Assembly (NCBI GenBank): GCA_002224055.1
Contig: AZLU01000265.1
Location: forward strand, 1 to 53,583
Length of the DNA stretch: 53,583 nucleotides
Direction: 5' to 3'
DNA from: Pezizomycotina sp. ARF18
Taxonomy: Eukaryota; Ascomycota
Part shown: piece after piece, positions 42,837-53,583 of the stretch
How the letters are laid out: each line of letters opens with the position of its first letter
How positions within the stretch are numbered: position 1 is the first letter of the stretch
The notes under the pieces: model-generated
What the model saw: only the letters and a program-made list of their open reading frames with translations
Database searches by the model: none
Told to the model about the DNA's origin: nothing
Program-made: the position numbers and the translations under genes

Positions 42837-44494
42837 TTAACTGTTCTCTTCTCTCGCAGGGAGTAACGCTCTCTCTTCGTCATTGTCTGCTGGCCGAGGA
42901 GAGGATTCAGTCAAGCTTTTGCTCTTCTGGGTGGCGACCCAAATTGCCGCTACCAGAATCAGGCCACATCCGACCACGCTCTGCAGGCTGGGACGGTGCC
43001 AAAAACCCACTCTCGAATATGAGAGCGAATATTAACTGCGTGTAAACCATGTTCGTAGCCCCTGCTAGCCTTCTCACGCTGCAAGCCTGCGGTGAGCAGA
43101 AACTGCATTACGAAACCGGTGAATCCAATTACCGTCAAGAGCGTCTATTAAAATGATATTTATTAGTACTTGAATCAAGCCAAAGCCATTTCTTATTATA
43201 GCTACATCCATTTTTAATTCCCTGTACAAGCCGCGTCACTTTGAGCAATAGCTCTGGGATCAATCATAACTCACCCACTCCATAGGTTCTACTGGTATTT
43301 GAAAGAGAGGTCAGGGTGTAACATAATGACAACAAACGAGACGACAGTTGTAACGACTGCAAAGTAGTTTACTGATATAAGAGCTTGGCAACGATGTCCT
43401 ATGCATCTTATTGTTGTGTACGCCGTCGCAGCGCCAAATATGCCGACGAGAGCTAAGCTTACGGCTATCAACCTCTGCGCCGGCGTGACTTCTGGCAGAC
43501 CTGGCGTTTTCGGAAATCGGGGGACGTGGGGAACAGAAAAGGTGGCGAGCGATAAATAAGACACCTAGGAAAGCTATCGCCCCTGCAAAAGCTTCGGATC
43601 GCGTAAAAGGCTCGTGCAGGATCATCCAGCAACCGAGAGACGCCACGGTAGGGACGAGGAAGGTGATTACGATGGCATCGGCGAGGTGCAAGTACGCAAG
43701 GGAATCTGTAATAGAAGTTGAGTATTTAGTCTACGTTATGCTATTGTTTTATTGGTTTCACTAGGAAATTAGACGTACAATAGAGCCCAAACACTCCTAT
43801 AAACCGGCGCAACCGCGGAGCACTAATAGCCCTCTCACGCTCTTAGCTCCCAGAGGGAAATCAGGAAACACTCTTCCACCACATGTAGGCCAGACTACAA
43901 GCGGAGGTGATAAACATCCTCACAAAAAGTATCTGCAGCGGATGGAATGTGTACCGCGTTTCTAAAAGCCTCGTAGTTAAAGCCATCTATAGGATAGAAA
44001 GGAATTACTTAAGTATTTAGCAAGGTAATATAGAGACTAGAAAAGTCAAGTCTTGTTTGGGGTTTTTTTTTTTTTTTTTTTTTTACTATTCTTTGCTTCC
44101 ATGGAAAAGGAAAAGCGGCGGCGCATACAATACCGGCGAAGAACTGAGCTAGCAAACTAGAAAGAGGCCAAAATTCCGCTCAAAAATTGTAGTTTTGATA
44201 ATCCTTTAAAAAAAGTGCCATCCGGTTGCGCCATCTCCGTCGGTTGGTGCGTCTTGCGATTTCGAAGCTCGGAGGTCATCTTGTTCTTCTTCTCCTTCAT
44301 CTTCATGGTCTCTGGAGTTTAGCTTCCTGCTCGCCGAAGTATACCCTGCCGAGGTAGGTGAAGACGGCAGCAACAAAACTGGTGTTTCCTCGACGGCTAC
44401 GTTTTCAACCGCGGCGGGAGAGCTGGCAAGAACAGAATTTTCCCCTGCAGGGAATCTGCCCTTTTGGGGGTCGATCGATAGAACCGTAGTTCAT
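42837..44494 (-). CDS. EamA/DMT-superfamily membrane transporter, frameshifted
   Basis: Drug/metabolite-transporter type integral membrane protein with two EamA repeats; substrate unknown. The ATG at 44494 begins MNYGSIDRPPKG, followed by a hydrophilic N-terminal tail (ENVAVEETPVLLLPSSPTS, DHEDEGEEEQDDLRASK), then LAQFFAG and an intron, TTRLLETRYTFHPLQILFVRM, FITSACSLAYMWW, PDFPLGAKSVRGLL, GFIGVFGLY, after another intron HLADAIVITFLVPTVASL, EPFTRSEAFAGAIAFLGVLFI, then the second repeat VTPAQRLIAVSLALVGIFGA, AYTTIRCIGHR, LISVNYFAVVTTVVSFVV, and near the end TNMVYTQLIFA, SVVGCGLILVAAIWVATQKS and an acidic tail to TAA at 42837-42839. About ten membrane segments, as usual for the family. Several introns and one-base frame changes (near 43830, 43500, 43060). 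Confidence 0.88.
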
Positions 44495-45868
44495 TTTCAC
44501 CTACACTTGGTTTACTTACTACCTGGTATTTGGTTCTAGAAGCAGGGCTCCAAGTTAAAAAAAAAAAGAAAAAAAAAAGAAAAAAAGAAGAAAAGGACAG
44601 GGCCGAAATCTAGAAAGATTAGGTCGGTCTTATACAAGAGAAGATGCCTGAAGAAAAAAGGAAGAAAGCTTTTCGGGCCAGGCGAGGTGAACCCCCAGGG
44701 TTTAAGTATGTACAAATAAACATAGGATGAAGGAAATGTAATTCCTTTTTTTTTTTTTTTTTTTTTTTTTTGATCTTGTGAGCGACTTTAGGGTTAGATC
44801 CGAAAAAGCACAAGCGACGGGCCGTGATTGCCTCCCAAGGTCGACGAAAAAGAAAAGAGAAGGAAAGGTGGGCGCAGAAGAACTCCTCCCTATCTATCCC
44901 GAGTACAGGAAGCAAGGAAGTAGTTGAAAATGCTTCATATAAAAACGTTATTGAGAAGAAACCTTCATTGTTTGAGAACAAAGCCTTTGCCTCTTTTCTG
45001 ATTTATATCACCTCTGCTCTTCTTACATTAGTATCCCTTACCAAAGTACATGTACATGTACAATTACAAGTACCAAGTACACATTTCACGTGCTTTCGTA
45101 TAAAAAAGAATAAAAAATAAAAAAATAAAAAAATAAAATAAATAAATAAGAAAAGCCAGGCACCAAGTACGTAGCTTATAGCTCGCTCTTACCAAAACCA
45201 AAGGGCTGAACACTCGTATACTGAAAGCTTCCCTTTTTTTGCAACGAAGCTGCCACTACTACAAGGTATAGGGTGAGTATATTTTTCTTTTTATTTCGTA
45301 CTTATTGAATTTCTCCGGTACCTTTGACTATACTATTTGATATCGCTCAAGCAATTCATGAAAAAATAAAATAAAATGAAAAAACTGCAAGAGTAGTAAC
45401 ATTGGGTTTATGAAGCGGACCTTCAGTGTTAGTTAAGTAGGTATTCACAAGACCTTCGGTATTTTAGTCATTCGAACAGCTATATTTACCGATAATGGGC
45501 TGGACTGGGTTATAAAACTTGGCCACACTCTTAAAAATCTATAGTCAAAGGATAGATATAACAACAAAACAGAAAAAATAAGAGAATAGAAAGGTAATAT
45601 AGTACTCCATAAGTGTAACGAACAACTACTATATCTCTTAATTACGCCGACCATTACGTACGTATATTATACTTAAAAATAGAGGAGAAAGAACATTGAC
45701 CAGTGGATTCTGGAAAAAAAGGGTTTATAAAGAAGAAAATTGTTCATCACTGGAAAAGCTCCCCAAGGGTATATCGTGTACGGTTTATAATTAGTGCCCT
45801 GTCTCTCCTACTCCTTCAACTTTCGTCTCAAAACTTTTGAACTCTCTTTTCGATAATGAAGAAAGGAA

Positions 45869-45901
<33 letters not shown>

Positions 45902-46661
45902 AACTTTTTCTAGCGCCCGTTTTTTTGCTAAGAATGCAATTGAAAAGAAAAGGAAATACAACCAATGGTAATATATCATGATGTACAACAAATATGAGTT
46001 ATGTTAAAAGAAGCTTCATGAAAACCGAGTTGTTCTTTTGCAATGATAATGTGATCATGCAGAGACCCTCGAAGAAACAAGATAATATGTGAGAAAAGGC
46101 TTTATACGGATAAGGATAAAATGATATCAAGCAACGGCCATGCTCGGTGACAATCCGGCAGACGATACAGATGTAGGTACAGTTGCGGACAACAAAATTG
46201 GAAATTGCAAAAAAAAAAAAAAAAAAAAAACACATTGATATGAACAAAGGAAAAGGAGCTTGAAAAAAGTAACTAGACTAACGACCACTAATTAAGTATA
46301 TGTATAATGCAACGATAGTTGAATCATACCAAGAAAAAAAAAAAAAAAAAAAAAAAAAACGGGAATAACAAATGGGCACACATTAACCAAGTCAATAAAA
46401 GGTTGGTAGCCACCCTGGATATATATTCGTATCGCGTAAGGGAAAGGAAACGCCATTGCTTGTTGTATTCTCCATATTTGTACAATCGAAAGAAATAAAG
46501 AGAAATTTTGCCAAAAGAAAGGGAAAACAAAACGAACTTTAGTAACAAAACTCGAAGAAATCGAATACTTTATAATAAAGAAAAAAAACAAGTCTTTCTG
46601 AAAGTAAATAAACAAATAAACTGACGATATAAGGGAAGAACAAAAGAAAAGTTTGTTTCGT
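44495..46661. other. Gene-free AT-rich region with homopolymers
   Basis: More than 2 kb without a recognisable gene. T tract of 26 at 44746-44771; A/T runs at 45870-45898; A tracts near 46208-46230 and 46335-46359. A GTAC-rich patch with a CACGTG hexamer lies at 45047-45091. The remaining open frames are Phe-, Lys- or Ser-rich low-complexity translations. Confidence 0.55.
44746..44771. repeat. Poly-T tract (26 bases)
   Basis: Uninterrupted T run upstream of the EamA transporter gene. Confidence 0.95.
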
Positions 46662-48020
46662 TCAGCTTTTGACCTTTTGATCCAAAAACGCTACCAGAGA
46701 TATAGCAGAGGAATGATGAAACACAATATAAAGTCTACAATTTGCAGTCAAGTGACAAAGGATGGATGCCCCCAAGAAAGGGTACGAGGGTGCAGCTGAG
46801 ATGTACCCCACATAACCAAGCCTAATGGTCACCACGCTTCCAAAACTTTCGGCTCCACTTAGACTCTGAACTGCATTGTTATACAGGAGGATGGTCATCT
46901 GCGCAAGTGCTGGAGCTTGGACTAGTGTTGGTGTCGACCTGTTGGTGGCGCTTCGGCTTTCGGTTGGGGATAAGCTGCTGGCGCTCGTATTATCGTTCTG
47001 TGACGAATCGCTGGCACTGCGTAAGGCCAGAGGGAGCGGAACCAAGGAGGTCGACTGCCGTTCATCGAAGGCGCAACTGGAGAGGTTTATCAACGGCGAG
47101 CGAGGTCCTCCGGAGGGATGCTTCTGAGTTCATTTATTGCCCTGCTTTGGCAGAGGTCCTGATGACGACGATTCGAACAAACGCCCCAACTCGGGAGATG
47201 AGGCCGTCAAGGCTATCGAGGAGATGACACCATTGTTGCGTGCTCCTGCGGGGAAGGCACTTCGCGATTGCGGGTGCCCATTGGCGAGGGAGCTCTGAGG
47301 TTTGGAGATGGGGACCTCATCCCACGAATGCCCATCGGTGAGGGGCTCTCGGATTTGGAGACGGATATCTAACTCCACCACTACCAGCACTACCCATTGC
47401 CGGCGGGGCATGAGGATTAGGAGAGGATGACCTTACTGGAGCACGCGGATGCGGTGAAGTAGACCTAGGTATAATTATCTAACGCTGGTGACGTAGCTCT
47501 CGGTATTTGTAGCTCTGGCCCTTCTGGAACCGAAACCCTTCCGCGACGTGGGTCCTTTTCCGGGGGTGTCAAATTCGGGCGGGCGTTACTGGTCGAGTAT
47601 GGTGAAAGGTGGCTGTTAGGCGAATATCTCCTTCTCGCGGCATCCGAGGACATCATCTTCAAGTTCACAGCGCCGGTTTCGCCGTTTGGTTCACGGATCG
47701 CAGCGCCCCTCGGGATGGCCTTCGGGACATTTTCTAACTTCTTGAGAATCGGATTATCCCCTGAAGGTTCACCAGCCGCACAGATAAGACTTGACAATCT
47801 ATCCCATTTCATCCTCAAAGAACCGCTTACAGCCCACCATTCATGATCTCCTCTTCCGTATTGTCGGCATCCTTTTCACGACCAAGCCTCCGCAGTAAAC
47901 GCGAATAATGGGCTTTCGCGTAGACATTGCTTGGTAATCTCTTATCCGATTATTCGGGCTTTTAAACCCTTCTTGAAAATATTCCAGTGCCGTCTTGTCA
48001 CGATCTGCTCTGGACAGAGG
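46662..48020 (-). CDS. Probable coding region, TPR-like segment plus disordered part
   Basis: Coding character is moderate and no family is recognised. At about 47870-48000 the minus strand reads, across three frames, DKTALEYFQEGFK and VYAKAHYSRLLRRLGREKDA, which look like a tetratricopeptide-type helix pair. The next 350 bases give a proline/serine-rich stretch (GDNPILKKLENVPKAIPRG, NARPNLTPPEKDPRRGRV). A further segment at 46662-47100 is Ser/Thr-rich then hydrophobic (ILLYNNAVQSLSGAESFG). Start, stop and exon limits cannot be fixed. It may belong to the same gene as 48245-49060. Confidence 0.35.
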
Positions 48021-48244
48021 GGTTATGTGTCTCGGGTGTTCGAATGAAGAGACACAGAAGGGTGAGGGTAGGTCAAAGAGCAGGCCAAAGTAAGCAAAGG
48101 TAGCGGGTCCTGGAGTTTATTGAGAAAGAAAAAAAAATCAGTATTCACTAGAAAGGTACACATTTTACCCTAGACGTGATTCTGCGCAAAAAGAGATAAA
48201 TAAATAAATCTAGATAGATCGTTAAATTGCAATAAGGAAATAGA

Positions 48245-49060
48245 AAACTCACGAATTTCGCGGCGCGACCTTCTTATTCATGTCGACCACGTAAAGAGCA
48301 TATTCACCAACTTCCGAAATTCTGCTTCGGTCCACTGCATTCTTAAGAGCTTGGACGATTCTCCACGCCAGCTTTTCCATAATCCATAGCCTATAGATCT
48401 CGAATCGCATTTCCCCAACTTTCTCAGGCATGCCCAAAGGTTTTCTGGAGGTCCTCTTTTTGTCCTTTCTTTAATATATCCCAGCACCTCTCAAGTGTGA
48501 AATGTGTGCATCTGTGTTGATTGCCTGCTTTAAAGTGGGAGTCAGGAAAGGCGAGGATCTGGGAGAAAATAAAAAGATTCGGAGGGTCTGGAAAATCGGC
48601 GGTCGTCGAACAGCGGTTTCGAGGCGACAGCATTCCAATTGATCGAGCCGAGAAGTTTCTGTTCAGAAGGGAACTATTAAGTATAAATATTGTTAGCATT
48701 ACTGTGCCTCGTTTCTCTTTTCTTTTATTTATTTGACTCCTTCCCTCTTCTTCGTCAATGTCGGGATACAAAGCGAGATCAATACAAGGTCCACTCACCA
48801 CTCGTTCCAGACGTGAATGAAGCCAAAGCTGTAGAAGCATCTGGCAAAGACTGGCGTGAGGCCTCTTCCTAAGTTGGGCATTCGAGGTAACCTGTGTTTG
48901 ATGTAATTGTCCGCCCATTGGGTCCAACCTGGGCAAGCCCGGTTGCTGTTTCGCGTTCCTGAACTGAATGCCATTGATATCCTGGTCACCCGCTTCAAAA
49001 AATACCTTTCCCTGGGTTTGATCCTGTTATCGTCGCCGCTTCGATATCGACAAGTTAGAG
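48245..49060 (-). CDS. Probable multi-exon coding region of unknown family
   Basis: A good intron is visible: donor GTGAGT near 48798 and acceptor ending TTAATAG near 48677 on the minus strand. Upstream sequence reads QPGLPRLDPMGGQLHQTQ or, in another frame, GPNGRTITSNTGYLE; downstream it reads SRSIGML-like then SHFKAGNQHRCTHFTLERCW, DILKKGQKEDLQKTFG, and in the next frame EKLAWRIVQALKNAVD and VGEYALYVVDMNKK. The FTLERCWDILK string faintly recalls the F..CW..L motif of Myb/NAM-associated transposon-derived proteins, but this is not enough for a call. Frame changes are likely. Confidence 0.35.
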
Positions 49061-49624
49061 GTTATTCTAAGCTTCTCAGTTCGTCCCAAACCCTGGCTTA
49101 ATCTTTCTCGCTTTTCAAACCCAATCTGCAAAACCGACCGATAAACGGGAGCGGGCTCAGTATGACCAGAATATATATATTGAAAAAAAATATCTTTCGA
49201 GGAATTCGAAGAATGGACGGAGTATGATATAAAGGAGTATATAAAGGATTTAAAAAAGGTGTTTGTTCCTCTTTTCAAACGAATGAACGTCCGCAAAGGT
49301 TGGTTATTCTTTATTTTTGAATATATTCCCTTTTTTTTTCTCGATTTACCGTCTATGTACCTCAATGCATACAATATAATATATATAACTGTATATCGAA
49401 ACTAATAAGAAAAAAACATAGAAAGAAAGAAAAAATGAGCGAGGGAATGAGAGGGAAACGAATTGTGTATGTAAAGAAATATAGAAAGGGAAGAATAGAA
49501 ATACAAATACAAAGGAGTTTTTAATTGGAATACGAGAAAGAGGTGGATTTCCTTTTATATATTAAAAGTATTATTATATATTATTATACATTAAGTCCTT
49601 CCTGCTGTGCAGTTTTCACTTTTG

Positions 49625-49835
49625 TTCATTGCTGTTTCTTTCTTTCTTTTTCTTTCTTTCTTTTCTTTTTTCTTCTTTTTTCCTCTTTTTTTTTTTTTTC
49701 CCACTTTTTCGATTCCCTTATTTTATTTATTTATTTTATTTATTTTATTTATATTTTTATTCTTATTTTTTTTTTTATTTATTTATTTTTTTTTTTTTTC
49801 CCTTTCTTGTCCCTTTCGCTTTTCTTTTTTTATAG
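49625..49835. repeat. Pyrimidine-rich segment with (TTTA)n patches
   Basis: Almost pure C/T on the plus strand for some 80 bases, then TTTA/TTTAT repeats and further T runs. The long Phe-rich open frames here are artefacts of this composition. Confidence 0.85.
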
Positions 49836-51935
49836 AATACAGCTACAGGAAGTATTGTATTCTAAATCCAACCTTCCATCTCTTATCGAGAAAAGAAAGA
49901 TATCGAATCTATAGTAATAATAATAAAGTGTAGAAAAAAGTATCCTCCTCCTGTCTGGATCAATTCTTCTTCAGTGGTGCCCGCAAACACGATAACATCA
50001 TTGTATCAAAAAAGGTTCTTTTTTTTCCCGCTCAACGAGCTTGTCTAGGTCTAACTTCTGTCCTCCTTTTCCTTCAAGGCTCCAGATATATGTTCCAGTC
50101 CTCGACATAGACGCCTTCTCTTTTTCTTCTCTTTCCATTTTCCCATTCCCTTCTGTCCACTATACTAATTGGATATACTTGTGCAATAATTACTTTGTCA
50201 AAGCAAAGGCACGGGCAGGCGTATGTACGTACTGTATGGACAAGAAGATACAATGAGCCAAAGACCCAGATGGAAACGAACTGAGACATAATTCTCTAAT
50301 TGATTTACATGCAGTGCAGGAGAAAAACCAAAGGAAAAAAAAAAAAAAAAAATAGGGGCTAGCTGGGTTGAAGACACGACATCCCCTTCAAACAAGGATA
50401 ACGGGCACATGGAGTACCTCCAGTAATCTCGATTTCCTGTGTCTTCATTATTATAAATCCAAAACCGGCGCGCGCTACCGAAGACAATAAGTATTAATGT
50501 GCTTGCAATGTTTTTTTTTTTTTTTTTTGGCCCAAGAGAGAGCGAGAGAGATGACGAATCGCCGGTACACCGACGAGGAGCTTTACGGTGTCAATAAGAT
50601 ACGCGAAGCGAGAACGGGCGCCCAGGAGCTATACTATTCGCAAGCTTGGTGCTTTCACATCTCGTTATATCGCCGCACTCAATGTAATTATAATTGATAT
50701 ATTACGGCTCTTTTTTCAAATATACCCACCTGGTTCAAGATTTAGGAATGGAACCTCAGGTTCAATCTGTCGCCCTCATTTTGTTTCCCTTGACTACAAT
50801 AACAATAATATAATAAAAAATTAAAAAGGCTCGATCCTTACTTGGGAAAAAAAAAAAAAAAAAAGGAAGAACACGAGCTCTGGCTAAGAGACAAGAACTG
50901 GATCTAGAGGCAAACAACGGTAGAGTATATATTCGTACGATATTCCCGCGCACGAATACGTGTCAGTATTCTATTTCCGGCTCCTCTCTTGTTCTTTCCC
51001 GTTCCTCCACGAGACAGATTATAGTATCCTAATATATAGCTCGCCCCGCAAATGAACAGACATCCGTCTCTGCAGAGGCTGGTGCGGCAATTGCCTTCAG
51101 CGTTATTTATATTTACCGAAAGAAAAAGAAAAAAAAAGAAAGAAGAAAAAAGAGCTTTTACCTATATCGGGTTTACGGTACCTGCTTTCAAAAAGCTCCG
51201 GGTTTTTCCCAAGCATGATGAAAGATGCGCAAAGAACAGAAAAGAGTAAACAGACAACGGCGCCCGTGCGCGGATGAAAAGTCTGTCTGGAAGTTATCCT
51301 AGCAAGCAAGCCTGCTCCAGGCTTCTTATCATTTGAAGCTCCTGGCGACGTAAATGAACATCAGTTTCCTCTAATGTTCTAATTTTTTGGCGAACGGAGG
51401 CTGGGATGGGGCTACCTTGGCTACTACTAATAAGCACTCAACGCACCTAACTACTCCGTAATTGGTTAACAAGTACCTTTTTCCGATTTAATTAAACATC
51501 TATTTGTTTTAGGCTTTAATCTCCACGCGCCAATGAACGCAGTATCGCATTTCACAAAACAAAAACAAAAAAAAATAAAAATAAAAAACAAAAAACGGTG
51601 CCACTCTCGCCACATTCGTCCCAGGCTCTTTCCCCAAGTTCTTACTTGCTACTCAAGTCCTCACGAAGTAGACGTATTATCGTGTGTTTTACAACGTCTT
51701 ACACTCATACAGAAGTCGTATACGTATTAAAATATATATTAGGACAAGACTGATTAACAGCGGCCATCCGAGTATCGGACTGAACCAGGTAGTAGTTAGT
51801 TTCCCGTTCCTTTTCATCGCAAATCCAACATCCAAAATAAATTGTTCTCCTTGATTTCTTTCGGGATTGTCGAAGGCAAAAAGTAAATAAATGATAAAAA
51901 CAAGAAGAAAAAAGAAAGAGGTGGGGGGGGGGGAA

Positions 51936-51974
51936 TATATACTTTATATATACTTTATATATACTTTATATATA
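51936..51974. repeat. Short tandem repeat of a nine-base unit
   Basis: Roughly four copies of ATATACTTT following a G run of 11 bases at about 51923-51933. Confidence 0.85.
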
Positions 51975-53079
51975 CTCAATTATACTTAATATATATATTT
52001 TAACGAGAAATTGTTTACTAATAAATGACGATATCTAACACACGGGCTAGTTTCGAGAGCACGCGCGCGCAGTCACGTAAAGGCAGACCAGGCCGTGTGA
52101 CCGTTCTCTCTTCTTCTATTGTTTATTCGTTTCCTTTCTCACAAGTAATCTTGTAAACAAAGGATCGCCCCTTTTTTTTCTTTTTTTCTTCCTTTCTTTT
52201 CTTTCCTTTTGTTTTATCCGTTTTTCCCTCGCTCACTGCCCAAATCTTGGTTCGTGGTCCTCGCTACTTCGCGGCCGAAATTGACCACGCTTCTTTCTCC
52301 TTTTTCCGATCTATAGGCTACAAAGCTGCTTGACGTGCGTGGTACTTGATTCGCTTTTCTAGCTAGAACTCAATTAATTTTTACAACTGCAGAATCAATA
52401 TATGTTATCACATCATCAGGGATAAATTGGTATCTTGGGCGAAAATCGAAAAAAGACACACAGACGGATATTATATCGCGATACTGGTAATTAAGAGCTT
52501 AACAAGGTTATTCCAAGCTATAACTAGGACAAGGTTCCAAAAACCAGGAATTTCTTTCTTCAATATACGTGGGAATACCGACGAACAACAACAACAAACA
52601 ACAACAATTCCAGCGCATGTGGCAATGTATGTACGAAGAGCCACAGGGAGAAATATATCTCGAGAAACAGAGTGACTAAATTATATAAGGGTTTAAAACT
52701 AAGTATTAATATAATTTTATAGATATATAAGATTATATCAATAAAGAGCTGGTCTAAGAAAGAAAAAAGGCTGTCGCTCTGTTTCTAAAAATAGGTTATT
52801 TATACGGTTAGAAGAAACGCGGGGCGGCGGGGGCGGGGGCAATTAACCAGGAAAAAAAAAAGAGGGCCGTCCCAACAACACCATTGACGACCGACACCAA
52901 ATACCTCAATCCCCAACCTCCGATATAGCACGCTATCGACCAGCCAGCAAACTTTTGCTGTGGATCCCCGCTTAGATTCTTTAATTTCCAAGACGGAAAC
53001 AGACTCTTATTTTTATTACTGTTAACAAATCACAACAATATATCTCATACAAGTATTCTCCCAATCGATATATTTATAT

Positions 53080-53583
53080 TTAAACCATCTCCCTTCGAAA
53101 TCCGTCAATCAAAGCGTTTCCATCCTGCCTGGATGTCGTATTTTGGGCTCCCTGGGATCGAATCAGTGAGCCGGCGATGAAGTTTTCCGCACCAGCATTG
53201 CCCGTCCTTCGGATAACAAAGCTCCGCGCCAAGACCTCGCGCGCAGAAGATATGCCTATCGATTGTCCCTGAAATACGTCAATTTCGGTGGCTCACTTCG
53301 TTCCGCAGGTCAGGGTTGTGCCACATGCGAACAGAACTCTAAAACACTTGAATATCGGTTAGGAAGAAGAATTGTGTTTTTAAAAATAAATTCAAAGTGG
53401 TTTTTGTTGTTTTTTGTTTTTTGGGCTTATCCTTTGCTTCTCGATACCGGCGCGTAGAGAAGCAACCGCAGGAGAAGGCTTGGGGAATACAGCAAAATTT
53501 GAATATTTGTTTATTTCGTACTAAATTAAACATACCTGACTGGACGAGTATTCACGATAGTTTAAGCTTCGCATTGCCACTTG
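53080..53583 (-). CDS. 3' part of an unidentified gene, cut by the window edge
   Basis: Two exons are supported. The one at the edge (53536-53583) reads QVAMRSLNYREYSSSQ and ends exactly at a CAG|GTATGT donor. The last exon (53080-53268) starts after a TTTCAG acceptor and reads GQSIGISSAREVLARSF, VIRRTGNAGAENFIAGS, LIRSQGAQNTTSRQDGNA and LIDGFRREMV before TAA (53080-53082). Both exons are in the same phase (0), which supports the join across a 267-base intron; a further small exon inside it is possible. I do not recognise the protein. This last exon has no ATG and is missed by searches that need one. Confidence 0.5.

Larger units (their letters stand above)
49061..53079. other. Gene-poor AT-rich region with pyrimidine tracts
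   Basis: About 4 kb with no recognisable gene. A long C/T-rich segment with TTTA-type repeats covers 49625-49835, another pyrimidine segment 52160-52230. A slightly GC-richer patch at 50551-50650 reads MTNRRYTDEELYG...KIREARTGAQE on the plus strand and could be an exon, but no continuation was found. A short tandem repeat lies at 51936-51974. Confidence 0.5.

Noticed and set aside
45047-45091. GTAC-rich patch with a CACGTG hexamer as a regulatory site
   Set aside because: It lies about 550 bases or more from the nearest gene start in low-complexity DNA; a hexamer alone is not enough.
49525-49933. Overlapping Phe-rich plus-strand open frames
   Set aside because: They are translations of T- and C-rich low-complexity DNA in all three frames.
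50551-50650. Possible exon reading MTNRRYTDEELYG on the plus strand
   Set aside because: It is only about 33 codons, with no convincing downstream exon or family match.
1-53583. Secondary-metabolite cluster, CRISPR array or intact transposon
   Set aside because: No backbone synthase, no regular spacer-repeat pattern, and no transposase, reverse transcriptase or flanking inverted/long terminal repeats were recognisable.

Overview
This window reads as nuclear chromosomal DNA of a filamentous ascomycete (Pezizomycotina-type). Genes carry short spliceosomal introns of about 45-320 nt with GT-AG borders and TACTAA-like branch sites. Intergenic DNA is AT-rich and full of homopolymers and microsatellites. 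The recognisable proteins are eukaryotic housekeeping genes with fungal features. I see no operons, CRISPR arrays, rRNA, convincing tRNAs or intact transposons. The exact taxon cannot be fixed from the sequence alone.

Layout, left to right: HEM2, ALA dehydratase (1393-2622, -); a CCDC25/NFACT-R homologue (3226-4321, +); mitochondrial monothiol glutaredoxin GRX5 (5017-5769, +); an unrecognised long coiled-coil protein region (about 7215-10408, -); eIF2B beta, GCD7 (about 13088-14705, +); a small intact four-exon membrane protein resembling DUF1761 (15620-16482, +); COQ2 (16897-18142, -); a large JmjC + zf-4CXXC_R1 chromatin protein with AT-hooks (18918-about 24655, +), divergent from COQ2; a complex I 21.3 kDa-like subunit (25523-26316, -); a conserved fungal protein of unknown function (27319-about 28912, -); ECT1, CTP:phosphoethanolamine cytidylyltransferase (31690-33558, -); a branched-chain aminotransferase (34677-36381, -); an unrecognised coiled-coil protein (about 38966-40495, +); an OTUD6-type deubiquitinase (40980-41982, -); an EamA/DMT transporter (42837-44494, -); poorly resolved coding segments (46662-49060, -); and the end of an unidentified gene cut by the right edge (53080-53583, -).

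The genes do not form one pathway. Several are mitochondrial or mitochondrion-linked (GRX5, COQ2, the complex I subunit, with HEM2 feeding haem synthesis), but their arrangement looks like an ordinary mix of housekeeping genes. I did not find a clear new system.

The dominant oddity is that nearly every conserved gene is broken by multiple single-base frame changes, while the protein sequence on either side remains well conserved. Because this affects many independent core genes, insertion/deletion error in the assembly is much more likely than mass pseudogenisation. The 15620-16482 gene is the clean exception. Coordinates of the frameshifted genes are therefore outer limits from the first recognisable start to the stop, not single open frames.
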